A stretch of 64,000 nt of DNA, taken from the NCBI RefSeq assembly GCF_013141775.1, contig NZ_WHOB01000086.1, forward strand, positions 62,001-126,000, written 5' to 3'. A program made the position numbers and the translations under genes. Of this stretch, positions 8,442 to 15,991 are shown piece after piece. The notes under the pieces are model-generated. The model did no database searches and was not told the DNA's origin. It was given only the letters and a program-made list of their open reading frames with translations. The DNA comes from Paenibacillus phytohabitans. Its GTDB lineage: Bacteria > Bacillota > Bacilli > Paenibacillales > Paenibacillaceae. How positions within the stretch are numbered: the stretch's first letter is position 1; each line of letters starts with the position of its first letter.

Positions 8442-10046
8442 TTATTGGGACAGTTTCGTATTGGCCAGGTTTGGATAACCGGCCAGCGTGGTCAATCCTG
8501 TCAGCTTGTCACGTGTTGCGCTCTGGGAGTAGGTGTCACCGATCTTGACGGCGGCGAGATATTCCCACTCGTATTGCTGTAGCGCATCGTTGGCTGTCTT
8601 GATCTCCTCCGGTGTGGAGGCTGCGGTCAGCTGCTTGGTCAGCTCAGCGAGCTTAGCATCTTCAGCGAAGCCGTAGGTCGGATTCAGGTAGAGCAGCTGG
8701 GAAGGGGTGGACGGCATGGTGAACAGTCCAACATAGATGTCCCAGGCGTACGGGTCAGCGCGTTTTTTCAGCAGGGTTGCGAAGTCGTTGATATCCAGCT
8801 TGGTCTTCACACCGATGGCTTCCAGTTCCTTCTGGAGGACGATTGTTGCGTTATAGAAGGAGCCGCCGAGCTCTTTGGTCGTAAGCAGGGTTACTTCCTG
8901 GCCGCTGTAGCCGGCTTCTTGAAGCAGCTGCTTCGCCTTATCCGGATTCTTCTGATTATAGTTCTCCTTGCCGGCTTCGCTGTACCAGGTCGTATTCTCC
9001 GGATACATGTAGCTAGGGTTAAGGCGGTACAAGTCCGGAGAATTCACTGTTCCAAGCAGAATCTCGTCGGCGTCCAGCACGGCGGCTACCGCTTCGCGGT
9101 ATTTGATGTTCGAGAACAGCGGAGACTTCTTATTGAACACCAGGTTGATATCCGATCCGAGGTTCTTGTTCACCGTCACACCTGCAAGGCCTTCAACCTG
9201 CGGCAGATTGTCCAGGGTAACATCAACGTAATCGTAAGTGCCCGCGAGGAACGAAGAGAAGCGTGTCGCGCTGTCTGTGACGATATCGAAATAGATATCC
9301 TGGAGATAGGCTTCCTTCTTGCCGGAGAGCCCGGAAGCAGGGGTGTCGACGGATTGATAGTCATCGAACTTCGCAACATGTACGTACTGGTCCTGCTTCC
9401 ATTCAACGAGCTTGAACGGGCCGGTACCGATGTATTCCTTCACGCCGTCCGGTCCGGCTGCCTCTACGACTTCCTTAGGCAAGATCGCGGCATTGTTAAG
9501 CACATGGCTTAATTGAGAGATAATGTCGTTGCGGGGCTCGCTCAGCGCAAGCTCGACGGTGTAATCATCTTTTATCGTAAACTCAGATTCTCCCAGCGAA
9601 GCTTGCGCACGGCCGGTCAGTGACTTCCAGCGGTTGAGGGACGCGGTGACATCCTCTGCCTTCAGCTCTTTGCCGTTGTGGAACTTGACACCCTGACGCA
9701 GATGGAAGGTATACGTCTTGCCGTCCTCGCTCAGATCGTAGGATTCGGCCAGCATCGGAACCGGGTTGAAGTTGGCATCGAAGGCAAACAGCCCTTCAAA
9801 AATATTCAGCGTTACATACACATTGGTATTAAGCGACAAGTGCGGGTCCAGCGTCGGCACCTGCTGGGCGAGCGGGAAGCGCAGCTCTGACGCCAGGTTC
9901 TCCGGGGCCGGCTCAGCCGTTCCGGGAGCGTTGGCATCCGCGCCTGAGGCTGCATTGTTATTGCCGTTGCCCGAAGAGCAGCCATATACGGCGAGCAGCG
10001 AGACAAGCAGCAGTACTAGAATGGAATGGCGGTATAGCTTATTCAT
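8442..10046 (-). CDS. Peptide/nickel-type solute-binding lipoprotein (SBP family 5)
   Basis: A 534-residue lipoprotein. The signal peptide of about 22 residues ends in a lipobox AVYGC, followed by a Gly/Asn/Ala-rich flexible linker. The mature part shows family-5 landmarks: LDPHLSLNTNVYVTLNIFEGL, the HNGKELKAEDV segment and YIGTGPFKLVEW. It captures the substrate outside the membrane and delivers it to the DppB/DppC-D/DppF complex encoded next. The ATG at 10046 has an AAGGGGAG site. Members of this family bind peptides, nickel chelates, opines or glutathione-like compounds. The neighbouring monooxygenases and amidohydrolase suggest an N-acylated or peptide-linked ligand (inference). Confidence 0.9.
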   Translation of the reverse strand: MNKLYRHSILVLLLVSLLAVYGCSSGNGNNNAASGADANAPGTAEPAPENLASELRFPLAQQVPTLDPHLSLNTNVYVTLNIFEGLFAFDANFNPVPMLAESYDLSEDGKTYTFHLRQGVKFHNGKELKAEDVTASLNRWKSLTGRAQASLGESEFTIKDDYTVELALSEPRNDIISQLSHVLNNAAILPKEVVEAAGPDGVKEYIGTGPFKLVEWKQDQYVHVAKFDDYQSVDTPASGLSGKKEAYLQDIYFDIVTDSATRFSSFLAGTYDYVDVTLDNLPQVEGLAGVTVNKNLGSDINLVFNKKSPLFSNIKYREAVAAVLDADEILLGTVNSPDLYRLNPSYMYPENTTWYSEAGKENYNQKNPDKAKQLLQEAGYSGQEVTLLTTKELGGSFYNATIVLQKELEAIGVKTKLDINDFATLLKKRADPYAWDIYVGLFTMPSTPSQLLYLNPTYGFAEDAKLAELTKQLTAASTPEEIKTANDALQQYEWEYLAAVKIGDTYSQSATRDKLTGLTTLAGYPNLANTKLSQ

Positions 10047-10205
10047 CTGGTTTCTCCCCTTAGTCTTTTATCTAAACTTTATTAATCCAATTAGTATAAT
10101 CGGATTTAATATATTAAAATTAAATATATATGATTTTATTAAAGATGTATATTGAATCCTTTTAATGGATGCGATCAATAAAACTAAAGTCTGAGGGGAT
10201 TACGG
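10047..10205 (-). promoter_or_regulatory. AT-rich spacer, possible internal promoter
   Basis: About 160 very AT-rich bases separate the amidohydrolase from the binding-protein gene, unlike the tight spacing elsewhere in the operon. TTAATCC and a near-mirror GGATTTAA are present. An extra promoter ahead of the binding protein is plausible, but I cannot assign boxes confidently. Confidence 0.3.
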
Positions 10206-11396
10206 CTAGGAATCCCAGTCCAGCAGCATGTCCGCCGCCCGTACGAACAACCGGACACCGGTTTCCAGTGCGGATTCATCGAAAGTGAATTTCGGATGGT
10301 GATGGGGGTATACAATGCCTTTATCCGGATTGCCGGCCCCGATGTTGACGAACGTGCCGGGTACCTTCTGCTGATAGGCGGAGAAATCCTCACCGCTCAT
10401 GCCTGGAGGTGTATGGATGACGGCATTCTGGCCGACCAGCTCACCTGCAGCTTCTTCAAGGATCCTGGTGAGCGCTTCATCATTAACGACAGGCTCATAG
10501 CCGAGGACGTAATCGAATTCGAACTCAGCGCCATGCGCCGCGGTAATGCCCTGCACAATGCGCAGTAATTGTTCACGCGCCTCCCGGCGGACCTGCTCTC
10601 CAAAGCTGCGGACCGTGCCCTTGAGAATGGCTGTATCCGGTATGACATTGTGGGATGCCCCGGCAGTGAACTGAGTGACAGAGACAACTAACCGGTCCAG
10701 GGGATTCGTGTAGCGGGAGACAATATGCTGTACGTTCGCCACGATCTGGGCGCCGACCGCGATGGTGTCGACAGCCCGGTGGGGGAAGCCGGCATGGCCG
10801 CCGTAGCCTTTGATGACAATGGTGAAATTGTCCGGTGAAGCGGCCATATCGCCGTAGGCTATGCCAATCTGCCCGACCGGCAGCTGGGAGGCCAGGTGTT
10901 CGCCGAAGACCCAATCCACGCCGTCCATCACCCCCGCCCCGACCAGCTCAATGGCACCGCCCGGCGGCAGCTCCTCGGCATGCTGGAAGATGAAGCGGAT
11001 CTCGCCGTGCAGCTTGTCCCGCCGCTCTGTAAGCAGCCGGGCCGCAGCCAGCAGCATGGCTGTATGGCCATCATGGCCACATGCGTGCATGACGCCCGGT
11101 TTGCCCGAAGCGAACTCGAATTCGTTCTCCTCCAGAATCGGCAGGGCGTCCATATCTGCACGCAGAGCAAGAATCTTGCCCGGCTTGGCGCCAGTCAGCC
11201 GTGCGACGACGCTGGTCGGCGTCGGGTGGCTGAGCTCAAGGCCGCCGAAGCCTGTCAGTGTGTCAGTAACGAAGCGGGCGGTGTTCTCCTCCTGGAAGGA
11301 GAGCTCGGGATGGCGGTGGAGATGCCGCCGCCAGGCAACGAGCTGCTCCGCCAGACCCTCCGGCCATTCTTCGCGATTATTCGTTTGCCCTGTCAT
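10206..11396 (-). CDS. M20-family amidohydrolase (YxeP/HipO-like)
   Basis: A ~396-residue metal-dependent amidohydrolase of the M20D type. Visible motifs are LRADMDALP, the metal-binding MHACGHDGHTAMLL, the HAEE segment with the general-base Glu, and the dimerisation-domain segment GYGGHAGFPHRAVD. Relatives remove acyl groups from N-acyl amino acids, for example deacetylating N-acetylcysteine derivatives in Bacillus sulfur scavenging. The better start is ATG at 11396, eight bases after GAGAGGGG; a GTG at 11405 is possible. It follows the AhpD-like gene by about 35 bases. Together with the LLM monooxygenases it suggests deacylation of an oxidised or imported N-acyl compound (inference). Confidence 0.87.
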   Translation of the reverse strand: MTGQTNNREEWPEGLAEQLVAWRRHLHRHPELSFQEENTARFVTDTLTGFGGLELSHPTPTSVVARLTGAKPGKILALRADMDALPILEENEFEFASGKPGVMHACGHDGHTAMLLAAARLLTERRDKLHGEIRFIFQHAEELPPGGAIELVGAGVMDGVDWVFGEHLASQLPVGQIGIAYGDMAASPDNFTIVIKGYGGHAGFPHRAVDTIAVGAQIVANVQHIVSRYTNPLDRLVVSVTQFTAGASHNVIPDTAILKGTVRSFGEQVRREAREQLLRIVQGITAAHGAEFEFDYVLGYEPVVNDEALTRILEEAAGELVGQNAVIHTPPGMSGEDFSAYQQKVPGTFVNIGAGNPDKGIVYPHHHPKFTFDESALETGVRLFVRAADMLLDWDS

Positions 11397-11431
11397 AGGA
11401 ACCACCCCTCTCTGTCTGATGCGTATACTGC

Positions 11432-12118
11432 CTATTCTCTCTCATAGGCCTGCAATGCGTTTACGCGGTGGGCCATTGCGGAACCGGCTTTGAGCACCGT
11501 GGCCACAAGGGTTGTCTCGGCCAGCTCTTCTATAGTAATGCCCGCCTCCTTGGCGCGGCGGGTGAAGATTTCGATGGAATACGCGCTGCCCTCGACGAGC
11601 GCGGCTCCGACCGCAATCAGCAGCTTCTCTTTCTCCGGGATACTTCCGCCGCGCAGTGAAATCTGCAGGAATTCGTGGAACCCGTTGTAAAGGTCCCCGT
11701 TCACGTCCTCCAGCTTGTCAGCCAGTTCAATATTGGAGAGCGGGAAGAGATCGGCATCCGTGCTGCCTTGGAACGCCTTCAGCGCGTTCGAAGCGTTGAA
11801 GAAGGCGGAGTGGGCTTTGACGGCAGCGGCAACAGTCACCGATTCGAAGATTTCCTCGAAGGTGGTTTGCTCGGACTTGGACTTGCCAATGTGGGCTTCG
11901 ATGCAGTAAGGGCATCCGGTGATATGTGATACGGCAACTGCAATCAGCTCCTTAGTCTTCACACTCAGCACTCCGGCTGCAAGAGCCTGCTTGTTGAATT
12001 CGCCGAATGCCTTGAAGCCTTCGGGAGAGTATGCGAACAGCTTGGCGGAGAAACTCGGGGTGTGGCGGGTATACAGGCTGTTGTTGCTTTCCGGAACTGC
12101 GCTGCTTGGATTATTCAT
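11432..12118 (-). CDS. Tandem carboxymuconolactone-decarboxylase/AhpD-like protein, second repeat degenerate
   Basis: A 228-residue protein made of two AhpD/CMD-like helical repeats. The first (residues ~35-115) has the redox motif TGCPYCIEAH: CxxC followed by the conserved His. The second (~150-220) keeps the fold pattern (SIPEKEKLLIAVGAALVEGSAYSIEIF) but both cysteines are replaced, leaving Ser-Ala-Tyr-Ser. AhpD proteins act as peroxidase adaptors or alkylhydroperoxidases. Here a peroxide-handling or thiol-redox role beside flavin monooxygenases is reasonable but unproven. It is the first gene of the minus-strand operon, with a GTGAGG site ahead of ATG 12118, and diverges from the LysR gene. 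Confidence 0.85.
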   Translation of the reverse strand: MNNPSSAVPESNNSLYTRHTPSFSAKLFAYSPEGFKAFGEFNKQALAAGVLSVKTKELIAVAVSHITGCPYCIEAHIGKSKSEQTTFEEIFESVTVAAAVKAHSAFFNASNALKAFQGSTDADLFPLSNIELADKLEDVNGDLYNGFHEFLQISLRGGSIPEKEKLLIAVGAALVEGSAYSIEIFTRRAKEAGITIEELAETTLVATVLKAGSAMAHRVNALQAYERE

Positions 12119-12285
12119 AATAGTGGCCTCACTTTGTATGGTTTTTTTTAATTCATTGTAATCCGCTTGGATTATTTAATGGCTTGTCTGCTATAATAGG
12201 GGAAAAGAAACGAGTTGTATAATTGAAATATATAAAGCTTCGGTTTATAAATAGTAAATCGTTGTGATTGGGAGGTGTGACGCGC
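12119..12285. promoter_or_regulatory. Divergent promoter with LysR-type palindrome
   Basis: TAATCC at 12159-12164 and GGATTA at 12169-12174 form a perfect palindrome with a 4-base centre. Its right arm overlaps TTGGAT, which lies 18 bases before TATAAT (12192-12197), a good promoter reading into the LysR gene. On the other strand TACAAT (12160-12155) is a possible -10 box for the operon. One protein bound here could control both directions. Confidence 0.55.
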
Positions 12286-13167
12286 TTGGAAATTCGACTT
12301 ATCAAAACCTTTCAAACCATCGTGAAGCTTGGCAATTTTCAACGGGCGGCGGAGGCGCTGCAGTACTCACAGCCCACCATTACGATTCAGATCAAAAAAC
12401 TGGAGGAAGAGCTTGGTGTCAAGCTGTTTGAGCGGGGCAAGACCATTACACTGACGACGGCGGGCCGCCTGTTCCATGAGAGGGCAGGGTCGCTGCTGCA
12501 GGAATACGATGATCTGAACGTCGCGCTGGTTGATTTCATTCAGGGGGAGACCGGCCTTATCCGTGTCGGTGCTTCTGAGCCGTCGGCCAGCAAACGCCTG
12601 CCGGACATCCTGGCCTCCTTCACCCGGCAGAAGACGAAGGTGCAGACCAAGGTGACGATCGGTACAACGAAAGAGCTTGCCGGCATGCTGCTGGAGGACA
12701 GGCTTGATCTGGTCTTGTGCAACCAGCCCGATCCGCACCTGGAGCTGGAGTTCTACCCGCTGCTCAAGGAGACCTTCAAGCTGATCGTACCGGATGATCA
12801 TCCGCTGGCCGGGCGGGAGGACCTTCATCTTAAAGACCTGAAGGATGAGAAATTCCTGTTCACCCCCGGCTCCTGCGCCTTCCGCATCCGGATTGAAGAG
12901 ATGATTACCAAGCATATAGGCAAGCTGCGCCAGAGCAGTATAGAAGTAGCGGGCATTACCGTGATCAAATATTTTGTCCAGTCGAAGCTGGGCATTGCGC
13001 TTGCGCCGGAAGTGGCGGTAATGCCGCCGATCCCGGGGACAGTGGTGAAGGATGTAGCGGATCTGATGGAGGGGCCTTCCCTTGGCATTCTGACCCGCCG
13101 TAATCAGGCTTCCATGAGCCGGATCAGCCAAGGGCTGGTGGAGGAGATCAAACGGATGTATGCCTGA
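12286..13167 (+). CDS. LysR-family transcriptional regulator
   Basis: A 293-residue LysR-type regulator. The winged helix-turn-helix spans residues ~1-60 (FQRAAEALQYSQPTITIQIKKLEEELGVKLFER), followed by the linker helix and a periplasmic-binding-like effector domain. The start is TTG 12286, ten bases after GGGAGG; a TTG 18 bases upstream lacks a site. It diverges from the scavenging operon and precedes the second LLM monooxygenase, so it probably activates both, as CmoI/YtlI-type regulators do for sulfur-scavenging genes in Bacillus. The effector is not identifiable. Confidence 0.9.
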   Translation: MEIRLIKTFQTIVKLGNFQRAAEALQYSQPTITIQIKKLEEELGVKLFERGKTITLTTAGRLFHERAGSLLQEYDDLNVALVDFIQGETGLIRVGASEPSASKRLPDILASFTRQKTKVQTKVTIGTTKELAGMLLEDRLDLVLCNQPDPHLELEFYPLLKETFKLIVPDDHPLAGREDLHLKDLKDEKFLFTPGSCAFRIRIEEMITKHIGKLRQSSIEVAGITVIKYFVQSKLGIALAPEVAVMPPIPGTVVKDVADLMEGPSLGILTRRNQASMSRISQGLVEEIKRMYA

Positions 13168-13176
13168 AACAGCTTT

Positions 13177-13217
13177 GCCCCGGGCGGGTGCAATCCTTGC
13201 ATTCGACCGGGGCTTTT
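13177..13217 (+). terminator. Terminator after the LysR gene
   Basis: GCCCCGG (13177-13183) pairs with CCGGGGC (13207-13213), with an inner TGCAA/TTGCA stem, and is followed by TTTT. The downstream monooxygenase therefore probably has its own promoter in 13218-13350. Confidence 0.8.
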
Positions 13218-13356
13218 CTGCGAAAAGGGGCGGACTTTACTATTTCTAATTGCCGGATTCACTTCTTTCTATTGTACATTCGCCTTGGCATCGGATATCC
13301 TCTGTACTTATAGATATTCATATTCAATTAATAAACGAATCATAGAGCAGGAAGGA

Positions 13357-14730
13357 ATGAGTTCTCAGGTGAAAAAAATCCATCTAGGCATCTTCGACAT
13401 CAACACGCTGAATCAGATGACTCAGGGCTTGTGGGCACATCCGGACAATCAGTCCTACCGGTATAAGGAGCTGAATTTCTGGATTGAGCTGGCCCAGCTG
13501 CTGGAGCGGGGGTTGTTCGACTTCATGTTCTTTGCCGATTCGTACGGCTATCCCAATCACAAGCGGGAGCTCACCTACCGGGAGGCGGTGTATGCGCCAA
13601 CCAACGATCCGATGCTCCTGATCCCCGCGCTGGCGGCGGCGACTAAACATCTGGCCTTCGTGACTACGGCATCTCCCGTCTATGAGCTGCCTTTCCCGAA
13701 CGCCCGCCGCTTCTCGACACTGGATCACCTCACCAATGGCCGGATCGGCTGGAACGTGGTTGCCACGGGAGGGATCAGCGGGGCGGAGGCCTTCGGCCGA
13801 AGCGGTATTCTTCCGCACGATGAGCGCTATGAGCAGGCGGAGGAATTCATGGAAGTCAGCTACAAGCTGCTGGAGGGCAGCTGGGAAGACGATGCGGTTA
13901 CCGGTGACAAGCTCAGCCGCCGCTATGCCGATTCTTCCAAGGTGCATATCGTCAAGCATGAAGGGCGTTACTTCCAGATGACCGCAGCCCACTCAAGCGA
14001 ACCGTCGGTTCAGCGGACACCGGTTCTCTTCCAGGCGGGCAGCTCGGACCGCGGACGGGATTTCGCAGCCAAACATGCGGAAGGCGTCTTCCTCAAAGCC
14101 CCTACCGCCGAGGCACTGCGCGCACAAGTGCAGGATATCCGCCGGCGGGCGGCAGCCTATGGGAGAGGCCCGGAGCAGATCAAGATCTTCACCGGCTTGT
14201 CCGCCGTCGTCGGACGGACGAAGGAGGAAGCGCAGCGGAAGCTGGAATCCTACCGGAGTTATGCCAGCAAGGAAGCGGCACTGCTCACCTATGAGACCTC
14301 GACGGGCATCGACCTTACAGCCCTTGACCCTGATGCGCCGTTCACCAATTTGCAGACGGAGCAAGGCCGTACCCATACGGAAAGATACACGAAGCACAGC
14401 GGCTTCATTCCTACGGTGCAGGACGTCATCGACAACTTCTCGGCCAAGGAGTTCCGGGGAATTACTGTGGCGGGCACAGCAGAAGAGATTGCGGACCAAA
14501 TGCAGTATTGGGTGGAGGAGACGGGAGTGGACGGCTTCAACTTAGAACGTTACGTGCTGCCTGGAGGACACCGCGACTTCATCGAGCAGGTTGTGCCTGT
14601 GCTGCAGCAGCGGGGGATATTCCGGGAGCGGTATGAGGAAACGACGCTCCGTGAGCGGCTGTTTGGAAAGGGAGCCACGCGCCTGGCGGATACACATCCG
14701 GGGGCAGCCTTCCGTAAGCTGGAGGAATAG
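13357..14730 (+). CDS. LLM-class FMN-dependent monooxygenase (NtaA/SnaA/DszA type), copy 2
   Basis: A ~457-residue paralogue of the monooxygenase at 3016-4392, similar along its whole length: KKIHLGIFDIN, FDFMFFADSYGYP, NARRFSTLDHLTNGRIGWNVV, VLFQAGSSDRG, and RERLFGKGATRLADTHPG. I prefer ATG 13357. A GTG at 13369 would match the start of copy 1 and is the alternative; the open frame upstream to 13285 lacks family similarity. Reduced flavin must come from a reductase outside the window. Two related but non-identical enzymes around one importer suggest two substrates or two successive steps. Confidence 0.87.
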   Translation: MSSQVKKIHLGIFDINTLNQMTQGLWAHPDNQSYRYKELNFWIELAQLLERGLFDFMFFADSYGYPNHKRELTYREAVYAPTNDPMLLIPALAAATKHLAFVTTASPVYELPFPNARRFSTLDHLTNGRIGWNVVATGGISGAEAFGRSGILPHDERYEQAEEFMEVSYKLLEGSWEDDAVTGDKLSRRYADSSKVHIVKHEGRYFQMTAAHSSEPSVQRTPVLFQAGSSDRGRDFAAKHAEGVFLKAPTAEALRAQVQDIRRRAAAYGRGPEQIKIFTGLSAVVGRTKEEAQRKLESYRSYASKEAALLTYETSTGIDLTALDPDAPFTNLQTEQGRTHTERYTKHSGFIPTVQDVIDNFSAKEFRGITVAGTAEEIADQMQYWVEETGVDGFNLERYVLPGGHRDFIEQVVPVLQQRGIFRERYEETTLRERLFGKGATRLADTHPGAAFRKLEE

Positions 14731-14844
14731 AGCTTAGCATTGAACAAGAGCCATGAAGGAGAGGCCGTCCGGTTATTTTAATACGGCAAACGGCTCTGCG
14801 TGAATTTCTATATACAGATATAAATGTTACTTGATTTGAATATC

Positions 14845-14874
14845 AGGCCCAGACCTTATAGGTTTGGGCCTTTT
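14845..14874 (+). terminator. Terminator after the second LLM gene
   Basis: AGGCCCAGACC and GGTTTGGGCCT form an 11-bp stem (one G-T pair) with a 5-base loop, followed by TTTT. It separates the scavenging cluster from the disaccharide cluster. Confidence 0.8.
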
Positions 14875-14930
14875 AAGATTAAGCGTACCCAGATGTGTGT
14901 TGTTACGTTCCGTGTTGTGCCTGTGAATTG

Positions 14931-14954
14931 AAAAAAGAGCACGGTTTTTTTGAA
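14931..14954 (+). promoter_or_regulatory. Candidate YesN-type regulator site ahead of the phosphorylase operon
   Basis: An A6 tract, a GC-containing centre (AGCACGG) and a T7 tract ending in GAA. A very similar arrangement lies at 21741-21764 ahead of the sugar-binding protein gene. Both precede AT-rich -10-like sequences without a good -35 box, as expected of activator-dependent promoters. The AraC-type regulator at 20088-21683 is the likely ligand (inference). Confidence 0.45.
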
Positions 14955-15024
14955 GTATTGCTTAAGTAGAAACAATAAAATGGAATTATGACGAAAGGAT
15001 ACTGGAGTTTTAGGGGGAGAACGG

Positions 15025-15981
15025 GTGTTTAATCTCAGTCAGGCCATACCATTGGAAGATAGAGCGAACGATCTGATAACGGTGGGCGAACTGCTAGTTG
15101 ATATGATCTCCAACGATTACGGCGGGGCTTCAGAAGGTGGCGGATATACCAGATATTTTGGCGGGTCGCCTTCCAATATTTCCATTAATGTCAAGAAGCT
15201 GGGCATCCGGTCGCAGGTTGCTTCGGCGGTGGGGAGAGACAGTCTCGGGACGTTTCTGGTGAATGAATTGCAAAGTGCAGGAATGAATACAAGCGGGGTC
15301 CAGCGGGTGGACGAATCTACCAGCATGGTAGTGATCACGAAGAGTAAGGAGACGCCCGTTCCCATCTTCTACCGCGGAGCGGATAGCGGATTGGTGTACA
15401 ATGATTTTGTGGAGCAAGCCTTGATCCAGTCCAAAATTGTCCACTTCTCCTGCTGGCCGATCTCAAGAGTCCCTTCGCGTGATACGGTTGAACGGGTCAT
15501 CGAGGTGGCAAGAGAGCATAAGCTGCTCATTGGATTCGATCCTAATTATCATCCACTGATTTGGCAGAAGGGCGAAGATGGCGTGTCCTATGTCAAAAGC
15601 ATCATCCCCAAGGTAGATATTCTCAAACCTTCAGAGGACGATGCCGAGCGGCTGTTTGGACCAGGTACTCCGGCAGAGCAAGTGGGGAGATTCCTGGAGC
15701 TTGGCGCCAAGCTGGTAATTATGACTCTGGGCAAGGATGGCGCTTTGGTATCTAACGGGAGGGAGACGCTGGCGTTCGATACGAAAGCTACCCGGATCGA
15801 AGATACGACCGGAGCCGGAGATGCCTTTTGGTCCGGATTCTATGCGGGTGTCGTCAAGGGATATCCCCTCAAGGAGGCGCTGGAGCTCGGCTTGGCCGTC
15901 AGTGCGTACAAATTGAAATTCACGGGCGCGGTAGTGAACCTGCCAACGCTGGAAGTCATAAAACAACAATATAACCTGTAG
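15025..15981 (+). CDS. PfkB-family carbohydrate kinase (fructokinase-like)
   Basis: A 318-residue ribokinase/PfkB kinase. The N-terminal signature is GGSPSNISINVKKLG, and the C-terminal signature DTTGAGDAFWSGF places the catalytic base at Asp266. Family members transfer phosphate from ATP to a sugar. Fructokinase is the first guess because the next gene, 10 bases on, is a GH13_18 phosphorylase that releases a fructosyl moiety. If that enzyme needs sucrose 6-phosphate, this kinase might instead phosphorylate the disaccharide. The GTG start at 15025 has a purine-rich AGGGGGAG site. It is the first gene of its operon. Confidence 0.85.
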   Translation: MFNLSQAIPLEDRANDLITVGELLVDMISNDYGGASEGGGYTRYFGGSPSNISINVKKLGIRSQVASAVGRDSLGTFLVNELQSAGMNTSGVQRVDESTSMVVITKSKETPVPIFYRGADSGLVYNDFVEQALIQSKIVHFSCWPISRVPSRDTVERVIEVAREHKLLIGFDPNYHPLIWQKGEDGVSYVKSIIPKVDILKPSEDDAERLFGPGTPAEQVGRFLELGAKLVIMTLGKDGALVSNGRETLAFDTKATRIEDTTGAGDAFWSGFYAGVVKGYPLKEALELGLAVSAYKLKFTGAVVNLPTLEVIKQQYNL

Positions 15982-15991
15982 GAGGTTTCAG

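Noticed and set aside
10861..11493. Overlapping plus-strand frames (210 and 183 codons) over the M20 gene
   Set aside because: Both are antisense to the amidohydrolase and have no start signals or motifs.
12367..13131. 254-codon minus-strand frame inside the LysR gene
   Set aside because: Fully antisense to a well-supported LysR gene, with no recognisable domain.
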